DNA of 61,429 bases from contig JAAEUE010000113.1 in assembly GCA_024227565.1 (NCBI GenBank), positions 1-61,429 of the forward strand, read 5' to 3'. A model generated the notes under the pieces. That model saw only the letters and a list, made by a program, of their open reading frames with translations, made no database searches and was not told where the DNA came from. The stretch comes from Alphaproteobacteria bacterium (GTDB lineage: Bacteria; Pseudomonadota; Alphaproteobacteria; Rhizobiales; CAJQND01). Of the stretch, positions 43,616 through 51,261 are shown piece after piece; position 1 is the first letter of the stretch; every line of letters starts with the position of its first letter. Made by a program: the position numbers and the translations under genes.

Positions 43616-44230
43616 TCAGAACGACACCAGCTTCTTTGCGAGCTGGTTTATGTTTGTCACCTCGCCGCTTGAGGTGAGGGAGAACCGGAGTGCGGTTTTC
43701 TCAGCCCCTTTTTGCGGCAACGATATTTTGTCGTAAAATACGATCTCATAAACCGGATTGATACGGGCCATTCGTACCAGCACATCCACCGGGTTCTTGG
43801 TCTCGGTTTCATAGTAGTGCAGGTTCACCGTGTACTCGCCCGGCACGATGCCCCGGATCGCCACAACCTCCTGGTTCAAGGGGTTGGCCACCTCTTTGCC
43901 GTTGATCGTGATCTTGTCGTTCAGCATGCCGCGGTCATCCCGGTCCAGATGCACCAGGCCGGCGTTGCGGTTGCGGTACCAGGCCACTTGGCCTTTGGGG
44001 TCTTCAATCCAGGTGTCTATGTCGTCTGGCACATTGTCGGGCCAGGTGATCGTGATCACATATTGCGCATCAAGATCCACCTTGGCGCTCTCCTTGTCGG
44101 GATTGAGGAACAAGATCGCGATGAAGAACATCAGCACGAACCCAATCAGGGTGTTGAACAGCAGGTCCGTGAACGGATCCGACCGACTGGGGCCGGTGGC
44201 TCGGGGGCGTGAGCCGGTTCGGATGGCCAT
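43616..44230 (-). CDS. TolR/ExbD/MotB-like one-helix protein with large periplasmic domain
   Basis: The 204-aa protein begins with a short cytosolic stretch, then SDPFTDLLFNTLIGFVLMFFIAI, where an Asp (in TDLLFN) at the membrane entrance is the position expected of the proton-conducting residue in TolR/ExbD/MotB. The periplasmic domain contains DDIDTWIEDPKGQVAW and LDRDDRGMLNDK, an Asp-rich pattern like DUF2135/YfaP-type beta domains, then PGEYTVNLHYYE. ATG overlaps the stop of the TolQ-like gene by one base. It is not a standard TolR because the periplasmic part is different and larger. Confidence 0.7.
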   Translation of the reverse strand: MAIRTGSRPRATGPSRSDPFTDLLFNTLIGFVLMFFIAILFLNPDKESAKVDLDAQYVITITWPDNVPDDIDTWIEDPKGQVAWYRNRNAGLVHLDRDDRGMLNDKITINGKEVANPLNQEVVAIRGIVPGEYTVNLHYYETETKNPVDVLVRMARINPVYEIVFYDKISLPQKGAEKTALRFSLTSSGEVTNINQLAKKLVSF

Positions 44231-44955
44231 CAGCTTGTCGCTCCTGCATCCACATCGCGGCTGGTGTTGATCAGGACGGCCACCAGTTCTTCAACCGAAC
44301 GGCTGAGGATCATGTATTGCAGGCCCAGAATCGTGGCGCAGAGCAGGCCGAGAAGGGTTGTGTAAAGCGCGGTGCCCATGCCGCCGCTCATGGATATCAG
44401 AAGCTCTTGAATGTTCCCGCTTTCGGGCTTGGGACCGGTGCTCAGCGAGGCAAAGATCAAGATGAACCCAACGATGGTGCCGATGAGCCCCATGCGGATG
44501 AGAATGTCCACAAAGAACCAGCCAAGCTCAACCGGGCTGCGCAGCCGGTCGGCGTAGATTTCAATCACTTGCTGGATCGAGCTTTCCTTGTTCGCCTGAC
44601 CTGAGGTGGCATGGCGGACCTCTGCCATGAAAGGCCCGATTGTCTCGCGCGGGTGCAGACCGAAGCGCGGAAGGCCCGAAGGCGTTTCAGCCTCGTCTGA
44701 TCTGGCAGATTGGCCATCGGCCTTGCCGTGCGCAGTTTCCAGCTCGCGGGCGACGCTGCGGGTGTGCAGTCCGGCATGGCAGCTGAAGAACACAAAGAAG
44801 ATCAATATGACGATACACAGATAACTGCGGTCGGCGGCAAACATGGCCGCTGCATACTGTTGATCAACAGCCACCATCGTAGCCAGGGCCGTTGCCCCCA
44901 TGAGCAGTATCCAGAGCAAGGGGAATTGGTGGTAGTGAGCGGGGGTGGAACGCAT
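44230..44955 (-). CDS. MotA/TolQ/ExbB-type proton channel protein
   Basis: The 241-aa protein has two hydrophobic helices at about 12-30 and 43-60, a cytosolic stretch with LHPRETIGPFMAEVRHA, and then the two conserved helices of the MotA/TolQ/ExbB fold: FFVDILIRMGLIGTIVGFIL and GGMGTALYTTLLGLLCATILG. The GLIGTIVG and GMGTALYTTLLG motifs are diagnostic. ATG 44955 is chosen; the upstream open frame overlaps the Sel1 gene. With the TolR-like product it should form an ion-driven motor that couples proton flow to the periplasm. Confidence 0.88.
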   Translation of the reverse strand: MRSTPAHYHQFPLLWILLMGATALATMVAVDQQYAAAMFAADRSYLCIVILIFFVFFSCHAGLHTRSVARELETAHGKADGQSARSDEAETPSGLPRFGLHPRETIGPFMAEVRHATSGQANKESSIQQVIEIYADRLRSPVELGWFFVDILIRMGLIGTIVGFILIFASLSTGPKPESGNIQELLISMSGGMGTALYTTLLGLLCATILGLQYMILSRSVEELVAVLINTSRDVDAGATS

Positions 44956-44956
44956 G

Positions 44957-45490
44957 TCACGGCTTCTCTTTTTTGGGCAGCAGGCTTTGCAACGTGCCGT
45001 ATTTGTCTCGCGCCAGTTGAATCTGGTTCGGCCCCAGCGACAAGCTTCCGGCAATCCAGCGCATTTGGTTCTCGGCTGCCTCGCTGCCGTTTATCCGGGC
45101 TTGCATCAACCAGGCAAAGGCGCGGATGACATCTTGCTTTACGCCATAGCCATGGCGGTACATGCGGGCAATGTTGATCTGGGCGGAGGCATATTTTTGC
45201 CTGGCCGCTTTGAGATACAGTTCTACGGCCACCCGGTGGTCCCGGTCGCCCCCCAGTCCCAAATAGTGCAAGTTTGCCAACTCGTTCTGCGCCTTGGCCG
45301 AACCGGTTGCCGCCGTCTTGCCCAAATAGGTGCGGGCGGCGCCATAAAATCCCCGGTTCATCGCCTCAACGGCGTCTTTGGGGTAGGTCAAATAGGCGCC
45401 GAGGCTTGCCAGCGCCGTCACCCCGATGAGGGCGCCTGCGATGAGCAAAACCTTGGTATTCGGCCGTTTGAAATGTGATCCCGAAGTCAT
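44957..45490 (-). CDS. membrane-anchored Sel1-repeat protein
   Basis: The 177-aa protein has one membrane helix (about 14-33, LLIAGALIGVTALASLGAYL) and three Sel1-like repeats: YGAARTYLGKTAATGSAKAQ, LANLHYLGLGGDRDHRVAVE and IARMYRHGYGVKQDVIRAFA. It ends one base before the TolQ-like start (TGACATG), so it is the first gene of the operon. ATG 45490 is chosen because it precedes the helix; an upstream ATG at 45562 is possible. Comparable Sel1 or TPR lipoproteins (for example YbgF/CpoB) accompany Tol systems. Confidence 0.78.
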   Translation of the reverse strand: MTSGSHFKRPNTKVLLIAGALIGVTALASLGAYLTYPKDAVEAMNRGFYGAARTYLGKTAATGSAKAQNELANLHYLGLGGDRDHRVAVELYLKAARQKYASAQINIARMYRHGYGVKQDVIRAFAWLMQARINGSEAAENQMRWIAGSLSLGPNQIQLARDKYGTLQSLLPKKEKP

Positions 45491-45643
45491 CTGCCCAGTG
45501 TGCAAGCATATTTGTGCGTTTGCAATTGTCCGAAAGTCCGCATCAGCTTTGCCGGCGGTCACAAAAATCGCAAGGAATGGAATGCCGGCTCAAATGAGAT
45601 CGGCTAGATTTACCACTCCATCAGCTTTTCAGGGAAGCGTTCC

Positions 45644-45904
45644 ATGCTGGTTCTGCTGAAATCACGCGGCGTTCGTTGCCTGTCCGGGCTGGCGCTTGCC
45701 TTCTTGTGCCTGGCCCTCCACAGCCACCCTGGCGCTGCCCAAAAGCGAGACGGCGTTCTGACAGGCAAGGAAAAGCTTGCCGGTAAGGCCACCGACGACC
45801 AGCGGGTGAACAATTGCAAGGTTCCCGCTGAGAAACGCGGAACCAAGGCCCGGCCCGACAAGTGTGGGGCAAAAGACGCCTCCACCCTGCAAAAGGCTGA
45901 ATGA
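45644..45904 (+). CDS. small exported protein, 86 aa, unknown
   Basis: A short protein with a signal peptide (about 1-32, ending GAAQ) and a basic, Lys-rich mature part with KRDGVLTGKEKLAGKATDDQ and two cysteines (NNCKVP, DKCGAK) that could form one disulfide. The ATG at 45644 has AGGGAAG 9 bases in front. It is divergent from the Sel1/TolQ operon and 95 bases before the LuxR-type regulator. No family recognised; coding is supported by signal peptide and ribosome site. Confidence 0.6.
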   Translation: MLVLLKSRGVRCLSGLALAFLCLALHSHPGAAQKRDGVLTGKEKLAGKATDDQRVNNCKVPAEKRGTKARPDKCGAKDASTLQKAE

Positions 45905-45998
45905 ACCTTCCGCTCTGGCATCGGTGCCGAAAGTTCAGTAGTTTACCCTGGCTTATTCCCGAGCTGGGCGGCTCGAACTCGGACACTTGGACCTTCAC

Positions 45999-46691
45999 AT
46001 GGCGCAGGCCACTGTTAGTTTCCTGATTATTGATGACCACCCGCTGTTCCGTGATGCGTTGCAGAGCGCGATCGCACCGGCCTATCCAACTGCTGAAACC
46101 ATTGAAGCCTCATCTGTTGAAGAAGCGATTGAAATCCTGGTGCGGGTGCCTGGGGTTGATCTTGCCTTGCTTGATCTGAAGATACCGGGCGTGCGCGGTT
46201 TTGACGGCCTGCTGCAACTCAGAACCCAGTTTCCCAAAGTGCCGATCGTGGTGATTTCAGGGGTTGAAGAACACCGCATCGTCAAAGAGGTGATTTCATT
46301 CGGGGCCGCAGGGTTCATCCCAAAATCGTTCAAGAAGACCGAACTTGCGTTTGCCATCAAACAGGTGATGGACGGCGTCGTCTACCTGCCACCTGACTAT
46401 AGCGAGAAACAGGACGGCGAAGCCGAAGAGCATCATGCCGACATGATCCAACGGATCTCCCAGCTCACCCCGCAGCAGCTAAGGGTGCTGCATATGTTGC
46501 AGGACGGGCTGCTGAACAAGCAGATTGCTTATGAGCTGCAGGTGAGCGAAACCACCGTGAAGGCGCACGTCTCGGAAATTCTGCGCAAGCTGAAAGTCAT
46601 CAGCCGCACCCAGGCCGCCATGGAGGCTGCAAAGCTTTCCGGCGAGGAACTGATGAGAGCAGCTGAAGGGTTCCCCGCCGCCGAAGCTTGA
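45999..46691 (+). CDS. LuxR/NarL-family response regulator (ErdR-like)
   Basis: The 230-aa protein has a receiver domain with DDHP (residues 12-15), phosphoacceptor Asp59 (ALLDLKIPG) and the Lys switch in FIPKSF, then a GerE/LuxR helix-turn-helix with LTPQQLRVLHMLQDGLLNKQIA and VSETTVKAHVSEILRKL. In pseudomonads, regulators of this type (ErdR/ExaE/PedR1 group) control PQQ alcohol oxidation and work with an orphan kinase of the ErcS'/NahK type, which lies next door here on the other strand. ATG 45999 used; a TTG 12 bases earlier is possible. Confidence 0.9.
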   Translation: MAQATVSFLIIDDHPLFRDALQSAIAPAYPTAETIEASSVEEAIEILVRVPGVDLALLDLKIPGVRGFDGLLQLRTQFPKVPIVVISGVEEHRIVKEVISFGAAGFIPKSFKKTELAFAIKQVMDGVVYLPPDYSEKQDGEAEEHHADMIQRISQLTPQQLRVLHMLQDGLLNKQIAYELQVSETTVKAHVSEILRKLKVISRTQAAMEAAKLSGEELMRAAEGFPAAEA

Positions 46692-46702
46692 GGCGGCTGC
46701 GG

Positions 46703-48067
46703 CTAAGCCTGCGCTGAGGGGCTCTCCTGATTGGCCAGCATGTGATGCATGAGCGCGCGCAACTGCGCCGGCTTGATGGGTTTGTGCATCAGCTCTGCGC
46801 CCACCTCCTCGGAGCTCGTCACCACCGCATCCGCCGGGTCTGCAGTGATCACGATGGCCGGGATTTTCCGGCCTGAGCGGGTGCACACTTCGCGAATTGT
46901 ATCTGTACCCAAACCGCCATAATCCAGATGCTGATCGGCGATGATGAGATCAGGGCTCCAGCCTTCAAGCTGGCGCAGGGCTTGGGTTTTCGTTCCGCTT
47001 ATGCGCGGGCTGCAACCCCAGGACACAAGCAGGCCCGACATGGCTTCAGAGACGGTTGGCTCGTTTTCAATCAGCAGCACGCGCGCACCGCTGAGCTGGC
47101 TGGACGCTTGGATCAACCGGTTTTTGGCCTTGGGGTGATCCACTTCTTCGCGCCGCGCCGCAAGCGGTGCTGTCAGGCTCATGCGGGTGCCGCGGCCCTC
47201 CTGGGTGGTCAGGGTGAGGGAGTGCTTCATGGCGCTGACCAGGCGCTTGACGATGGCCAGCCCCAGGCCCAATCCGGCGTTCATGCTCTCTTCAGAGCCC
47301 TTGGCAACGGCGCCGCGGTGAAATTCCTCGAAAACGTGCTCTTCCTGGTCGGGGGGGATCCCAACGCCGGTATCGATCACTTCGATGACAACCTTTTCGC
47401 CGCGCTTTCTGGTGCCGATCAAAACGCTGCCCTCAGAGGTGTAACGGATTGAGTTGGAGACCAGGTTCTGCAACACGCGCCTGAGCATTCTGCGGTCCGA
47501 CCACACGGCCAGGTCCTGGGTGCGCGAGCGCAGCTCAATGCCTTTCTCTTCGGCAATTGGGCGGAAGTCGGAAAGCAGCGACGACACCACGGAGCGCAGA
47601 GAGACGCTTTCAAAGTTGGGCACAACCACACCGGCATCAAGCCGGGAGATATCGAGCAGGGTTTGCAACAGCTCGTGCATGGTGTCGAGCGAGCGCTCCA
47701 CCTGGCCGATCAGCCGTTGGCCTTGGTCGGAATCTTGAATATCAGCCAAGGTTGAAACCACAAGCTGTGCGGCATGCAGCGGCTGCAGCACGTCATGACT
47801 GGCGGCGGCCAAAAACCTGGTTTTCGACAGGTTGGCCTTTTCAGAGATTTCCTTTTGCCGGGCCAGTTCAATGTTGGAGATCTCAAGCCGGCGCAATGTG
47901 GCGCTGAGCTCGTCGGTTCTCTGGCGCACCTGGCCTTCCAGTGAAATTGCCGTCTGGAACAACGAGAAGGCATTGTGCTGCTGGTCCATGGCGCGTTCCA
48001 CCCGGTGGATCAGCGCTTCGTTGATGCGCTGAAGCCGGTCGACGTCGTCGATCTTGTGCTGGCTCAT
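46703..48067 (-). CDS. hybrid histidine kinase with C-terminal receiver (NahK/ErcS'-like)
   Basis: The 454-aa soluble kinase has an N-terminal coiled coil (about 10-80), HisKA with His91 in ASHDVLQPLHAAQLV, a HATPase with NLVSNSIRYTSEG, DTGVGIPP and LGLGLAIVKRL, then a receiver domain from about 325 with the acceptor Asp in LIIADQHLD. There is no PAS or membrane sensor. Its ATG overlaps the stop of the FIST gene by 4 bases, so the FIST protein is the probable sensor. Composition and order match the NosP-NahK pairs of pseudomonads. Convergent to the LuxR regulator gene. Confidence 0.92.
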   Translation of the reverse strand: MSQHKIDDVDRLQRINEALIHRVERAMDQQHNAFSLFQTAISLEGQVRQRTDELSATLRRLEISNIELARQKEISEKANLSKTRFLAAASHDVLQPLHAAQLVVSTLADIQDSDQGQRLIGQVERSLDTMHELLQTLLDISRLDAGVVVPNFESVSLRSVVSSLLSDFRPIAEEKGIELRSRTQDLAVWSDRRMLRRVLQNLVSNSIRYTSEGSVLIGTRKRGEKVVIEVIDTGVGIPPDQEEHVFEEFHRGAVAKGSEESMNAGLGLGLAIVKRLVSAMKHSLTLTTQEGRGTRMSLTAPLAARREEVDHPKAKNRLIQASSQLSGARVLLIENEPTVSEAMSGLLVSWGCSPRISGTKTQALRQLEGWSPDLIIADQHLDYGGLGTDTIREVCTRSGRKIPAIVITADPADAVVTSSEEVGAELMHKPIKPAQLRALMHHMLANQESPSAQA

Positions 48068-49275
48068 GGGCGCACGCCGCTCTTGTCGGGGCTTTCGAAC
48101 GCTATGCCCGTGAACGTCTGGTTCAGGTGCATCGAGATGTATTGTTCTCCATAGGTGTTGAACCCAACCACATTGTTGGTCTGATAGATCTCAGAGACCC
48201 GCCTGAGCACCTGCCGGCTGCTGGCGTCGACTTTCCGCAGCACACAGTCGAAGCCCAACACCATGTCGATTGCGCCAAGTTCGCTGCGCAAATCGTCAAA
48301 TGCGGTTTCGGTGCGCTGCGCCATGCCCTCAGGCTCGGCGATGGTCAGAACGATACCATCGTCAATGGCGCACAAAAATGACAGCGAGCCATCATCGTTC
48401 ATTTTTTGAATGGAGCGGCAATAATACTCCCCGCCAACCCGCACCACCAGCGGGTGGGAGGCAAAGCTGCGCGGGGTGAGGGACGCTGCGTCCTCACCGA
48501 TGTTGGCGGCATATTCCTCAACCGCCGGCGCGGCGTTGAATTCATAGACGATCCTGCGGTCAGGGTCTGATCTGGTGACCACCAGCTTGTTGCCGGTGGG
48601 CACGAAGTTGTCGGTTTTGAAAATCCGGAAGGGGATTTGCGACTGGCACAGCATGAGGATGGCGCTGTTCTGCAAGATCTCGCCGTTCAGGATGAGCTGG
48701 GTGTCGACAAAGTTCATGTCATCGCCGGCGGATCCGCCCAACAGCGGAATGTCATCCAAGCCCCAGTGCAGGGCCGCTGTCACGGTCTCCTCGGAGAACG
48801 ACATGCCGTCCATCAGGCACACAGCATAAGAACGCCCGGTGTCTTGATCGCCGGTCTCTTGCAGGAACCGGCGCTTTTCAGAGGAGACCTGCTCGACCAC
48901 CTTCTCAAACCCAACCGTGGTGACATTTGCAATTTGCACCGGGTTGATTTTGAAGCTGTCGGCAGGAAACAACACGCCCACAAGGTGGCCATCGTCCACC
49001 CCCTGAGGCGTGATCTCGCCGGCGGTGGAGCAGGCCGCATAGGGGATGTCGGGGCACTCAAGGGCCATCCGTGTGGCAATGGCTTCTGCTGAAAAGCTCT
49101 GCTTGGAAAAGAACAACAGGCCGAACTCGACCTTCAGGTCCTCGTCCGCGCTTCTTATGGCGTCCCAGAAGCACATGTCGTTCGGATTGTCGGTCCAGAC
49201 CGACACGATCCCAGACGAAAACCGCTTGCTCACATTTGGCACGAGTTCCCAAGCCTCCCAAATTGCCCCGGCCAA
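48064..49275 (-). CDS. FIST-domain sensor protein (NosP-like)
   Basis: The 403-aa protein contains FIST_N (about 40-235, with GLLFFSKQSFSAEAIATRM, CSTAGEITPQG and PLLGGSAGDDM) and FIST_C (about 236-375) domains. FIST proteins are ligand sensors coupled to kinases or cyclases; NosP members bind heme and sense nitric oxide. The gene is translationally coupled to the hybrid kinase. Start is uncertain: ATG 49275, or GTG codons near 49242 and 49233 that match the usual shorter N-terminus. It begins 18 bases after rppH on the same strand. Confidence 0.9.
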   Translation of the reverse strand: MAGAIWEAWELVPNVSKRFSSGIVSVWTDNPNDMCFWDAIRSADEDLKVEFGLLFFSKQSFSAEAIATRMALECPDIPYAACSTAGEITPQGVDDGHLVGVLFPADSFKINPVQIANVTTVGFEKVVEQVSSEKRRFLQETGDQDTGRSYAVCLMDGMSFSEETVTAALHWGLDDIPLLGGSAGDDMNFVDTQLILNGEILQNSAILMLCQSQIPFRIFKTDNFVPTGNKLVVTRSDPDRRIVYEFNAAPAVEEYAANIGEDAASLTPRSFASHPLVVRVGGEYYCRSIQKMNDDGSLSFLCAIDDGIVLTIAEPEGMAQRTETAFDDLRSELGAIDMVLGFDCVLRKVDASSRQVLRRVSEIYQTNNVVGFNTYGEQYISMHLNQTFTGIAFESPDKSGVRP

Positions 49276-49293
49276 TGGCCGTGGCGATTAAGA

Positions 49294-49848
49294 CTATGGG
49301 TTCAAGTCTCGTCCTGCAAGGTGGCTTGCGGCAGAGGATCTCTCAGATGGGGTGGCCAGCGCACTGAACTGCTTCACCAGTTCCTGGTAAATCTCCCGCT
49401 TGAAGGTAATCACCAGGTCAGGCAAGGCCTCCAGCTGCTCCCATTTCCAGGCATCAAATTCCGGTTCGTGATCATCCGGCGTAATGTTGAACTCGTCATC
49501 TGAGCCTTCATAGCGCATCACAAACCAGTGCTGCTTTTGCCCGCGAAAGCGGCCCTTCAGCGCGATGCCCAGGGCATCGTCGGGAATGTCGTAGTGGAGC
49601 CAGTCTGTGGTCCTGCCGATGAGCTTCGCCTTTGTGGCGCCGGTCTCTTCTTCCAGCTCGCGCCAGGCGGCTTCCTCGGGGGTTTCTCCCTTGTCGATGC
49701 CCCCTTGCGGCATCTGCCAGAGCTTTGCAGACAGATCGCCATGCCACTTGGGTATGCGCTGGCCGATCCACACCTTGCCTTCGGCGTTCAGCAACATGAC
49801 ACCGACGCACGCCCGGTAAGGCAAGCTTTCGCGATCAATCTTCGCCAT
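49294..49848 (-). CDS. rppH: RNA pyrophosphohydrolase RppH
   Basis: The 184-aa Nudix hydrolase removes pyrophosphate from the 5' end of mRNAs to start decay, or hydrolyses dinucleoside polyphosphates. The N-terminal YRACVGVMLLN, then MPQGGIDKGETPEEAAWREL and EEETG form the Nudix box, and WLHYDIPDD and GQKQHWFVMRY are RppH-like. Length slightly exceeds the usual 155-170 because of a C-terminal tail. It starts 5 bases after the divergent polysaccharide deacetylase stop. Confidence 0.93.
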   Translation of the reverse strand: MAKIDRESLPYRACVGVMLLNAEGKVWIGQRIPKWHGDLSAKLWQMPQGGIDKGETPEEAAWRELEEETGATKAKLIGRTTDWLHYDIPDDALGIALKGRFRGQKQHWFVMRYEGSDDEFNITPDDHEPEFDAWKWEQLEALPDLVITFKREIYQELVKQFSALATPSERSSAASHLAGRDLNP

Positions 49849-49853
49849 GGGTT

Positions 49854-51116
49854 CTATCTCGCGTAAAGTTCACTCACGGGGACCAAAACAATCCCTTTTT
49901 CAGCCAGGGTATTTGCCCACTGGCTGACTTCCGTAATTGTTTCGGGCAAACCGGTTCCAACTGCAACCGCTGTTCCCTTTCTAAGGGCAATTTTCTCCAG
50001 CTTTTCCAGGTTTGCCCGGATGGCGACAGGGTCATTGGACCGGTCGATCATCTTGTCGGCCCGCGCCACGCCCAGTTTGAACAGCTTGCCCACTTGTTCA
50101 GACTTGCTACGCCCGGACGTTCCGTCATCCAGATAGGTGAGCCCGCGCCTTTTAAGCTCGCCCAGAACCGGGCCAAGCGAGGCCACTTCGCTTGTGAACT
50201 TGGCGCCCATGTAGTTGGTCACACCGGCGTATCCGGTGAAACGGCCCATATAGTGTTTGAGCCGGTTCAGGTTTTCCTGCGGCTGCAAGCTTGTGAGCAG
50301 CGGGTTGGGACCAGGGCTGGTGGCCGGATAGTTGAACGGCTCCATGGGCAGTTGAAGAAGGATCTCATGGCCGCGCCGCCGCGCCTTGGTGATCCAGCGC
50401 TGCAAGCCTTTGCCGTAGGGCGCAAATGCCAGCGTGACGGGGCCGGGCAGGGACCGTACGGCCTTTTTCGTGCTCTCTGACGAGAGCCCCATGCCGCCGA
50501 TCACGATCGCGATCTTGCCCTTGGATTTGTTGAGCTGCCTGCGGTTGACCGGCCGGGCATAGGCTTTGGCCGGGGTGCGCTTGCCCGACACCTTAGGCAG
50601 GGGGCCGAACGATGTTCTCTCAAAAAGGCCTTTAATGGGCGCGCGGCGCAACCTGAGTGCAGGCGGCGAGGTGTTGATGGCGCCTGTGATGATCACATCT
50701 TCTTCAGGTGCACCTTCCGGTGGCACTTCAAATTGGCGGTCCAGCGCCGTCAATTCAGTAGACCCTTGAATACGGGTCATTCTGGATATGCCGTCGGTGG
50801 AGTTGGTGGTAACGCCGGAGCTCAGCTCAACGGGCTCATCACCGCTGCCATAAACCCGCATGGTGCCCTTGGTGGGGGTGTTTTCCGGAAGGTCGGTGGC
50901 AGCTGCCGCGAGCACCGGATCACTCGGCAGCATCTGCACGGTTACAACCGGCTCTCCGCCAAGCGGATCATTGTTCAAGCTGAGCCAGCCAACCAGACCG
51001 ACGCCCAGCGCGACAACCGTAAAGGTTGCCGCCTGCAGCGCGGACACGGACGACAGGCCGAACCGGCTTTTCAGATGTTGCCGCTGAAGCGGCGTCCTTA
51101 GGTCATCATCAATCAT
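49854..51116 (-). CDS. divergent polysaccharide deacetylase family protein
   Basis: The 420-aa protein has one N-terminal helix (about 28-48), a low-complexity linker to about 190 and a C-terminal NodB-like domain of the divergent polysaccharide deacetylase family (DUF610/COG2861): KIAIVIGGMGLSSESTKKA, PGPVTLAFAPYGKGLQRW, HEILLQLPMEPFNYP and TGYAGVTNYMGAKFTS. It is an envelope protein that accompanies the EnvC and S41 genes in many alphaproteobacteria. Function unproven. A terminator hairpin lies 90 bases upstream. Confidence 0.9.
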   Translation of the reverse strand: MIDDDLRTPLQRQHLKSRFGLSSVSALQAATFTVVALGVGLVGWLSLNNDPLGGEPVVTVQMLPSDPVLAAAATDLPENTPTKGTMRVYGSGDEPVELSSGVTTNSTDGISRMTRIQGSTELTALDRQFEVPPEGAPEEDVIITGAINTSPPALRLRRAPIKGLFERTSFGPLPKVSGKRTPAKAYARPVNRRQLNKSKGKIAIVIGGMGLSSESTKKAVRSLPGPVTLAFAPYGKGLQRWITKARRRGHEILLQLPMEPFNYPATSPGPNPLLTSLQPQENLNRLKHYMGRFTGYAGVTNYMGAKFTSEVASLGPVLGELKRRGLTYLDDGTSGRSKSEQVGKLFKLGVARADKMIDRSNDPVAIRANLEKLEKIALRKGTAVAVGTGLPETITEVSQWANTLAEKGIVLVPVSELYAR

Positions 51117-51205
51117 GGCTGCGCTTTACGCTACGTGATTCGTTCCATTTCGGCCCCTTATGAATTGTTACGATTTGCGCCCTTAACACTTTGTTTACGT
51201 CACAA

Positions 51206-51231
51206 ACAAAAAGCCCCGGAAAATCCGGGGC
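51206..51231 (-). terminator. rho-independent terminator after the S41 protease gene
   Basis: On the minus strand GCCCCGGATTTTCCGGGGC (51231-51213) forms an 8-base GC stem and is followed by TTTTTG. It lies 31 bases after the S41 protease stop and before the deacetylase gene, so it separates the EnvC-S41 transcript from deacetylase-rppH. Confidence 0.9.
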
Positions 51232-51261
51232 TTTTCGAAAAATCGAAACTGACGCAAGAGG

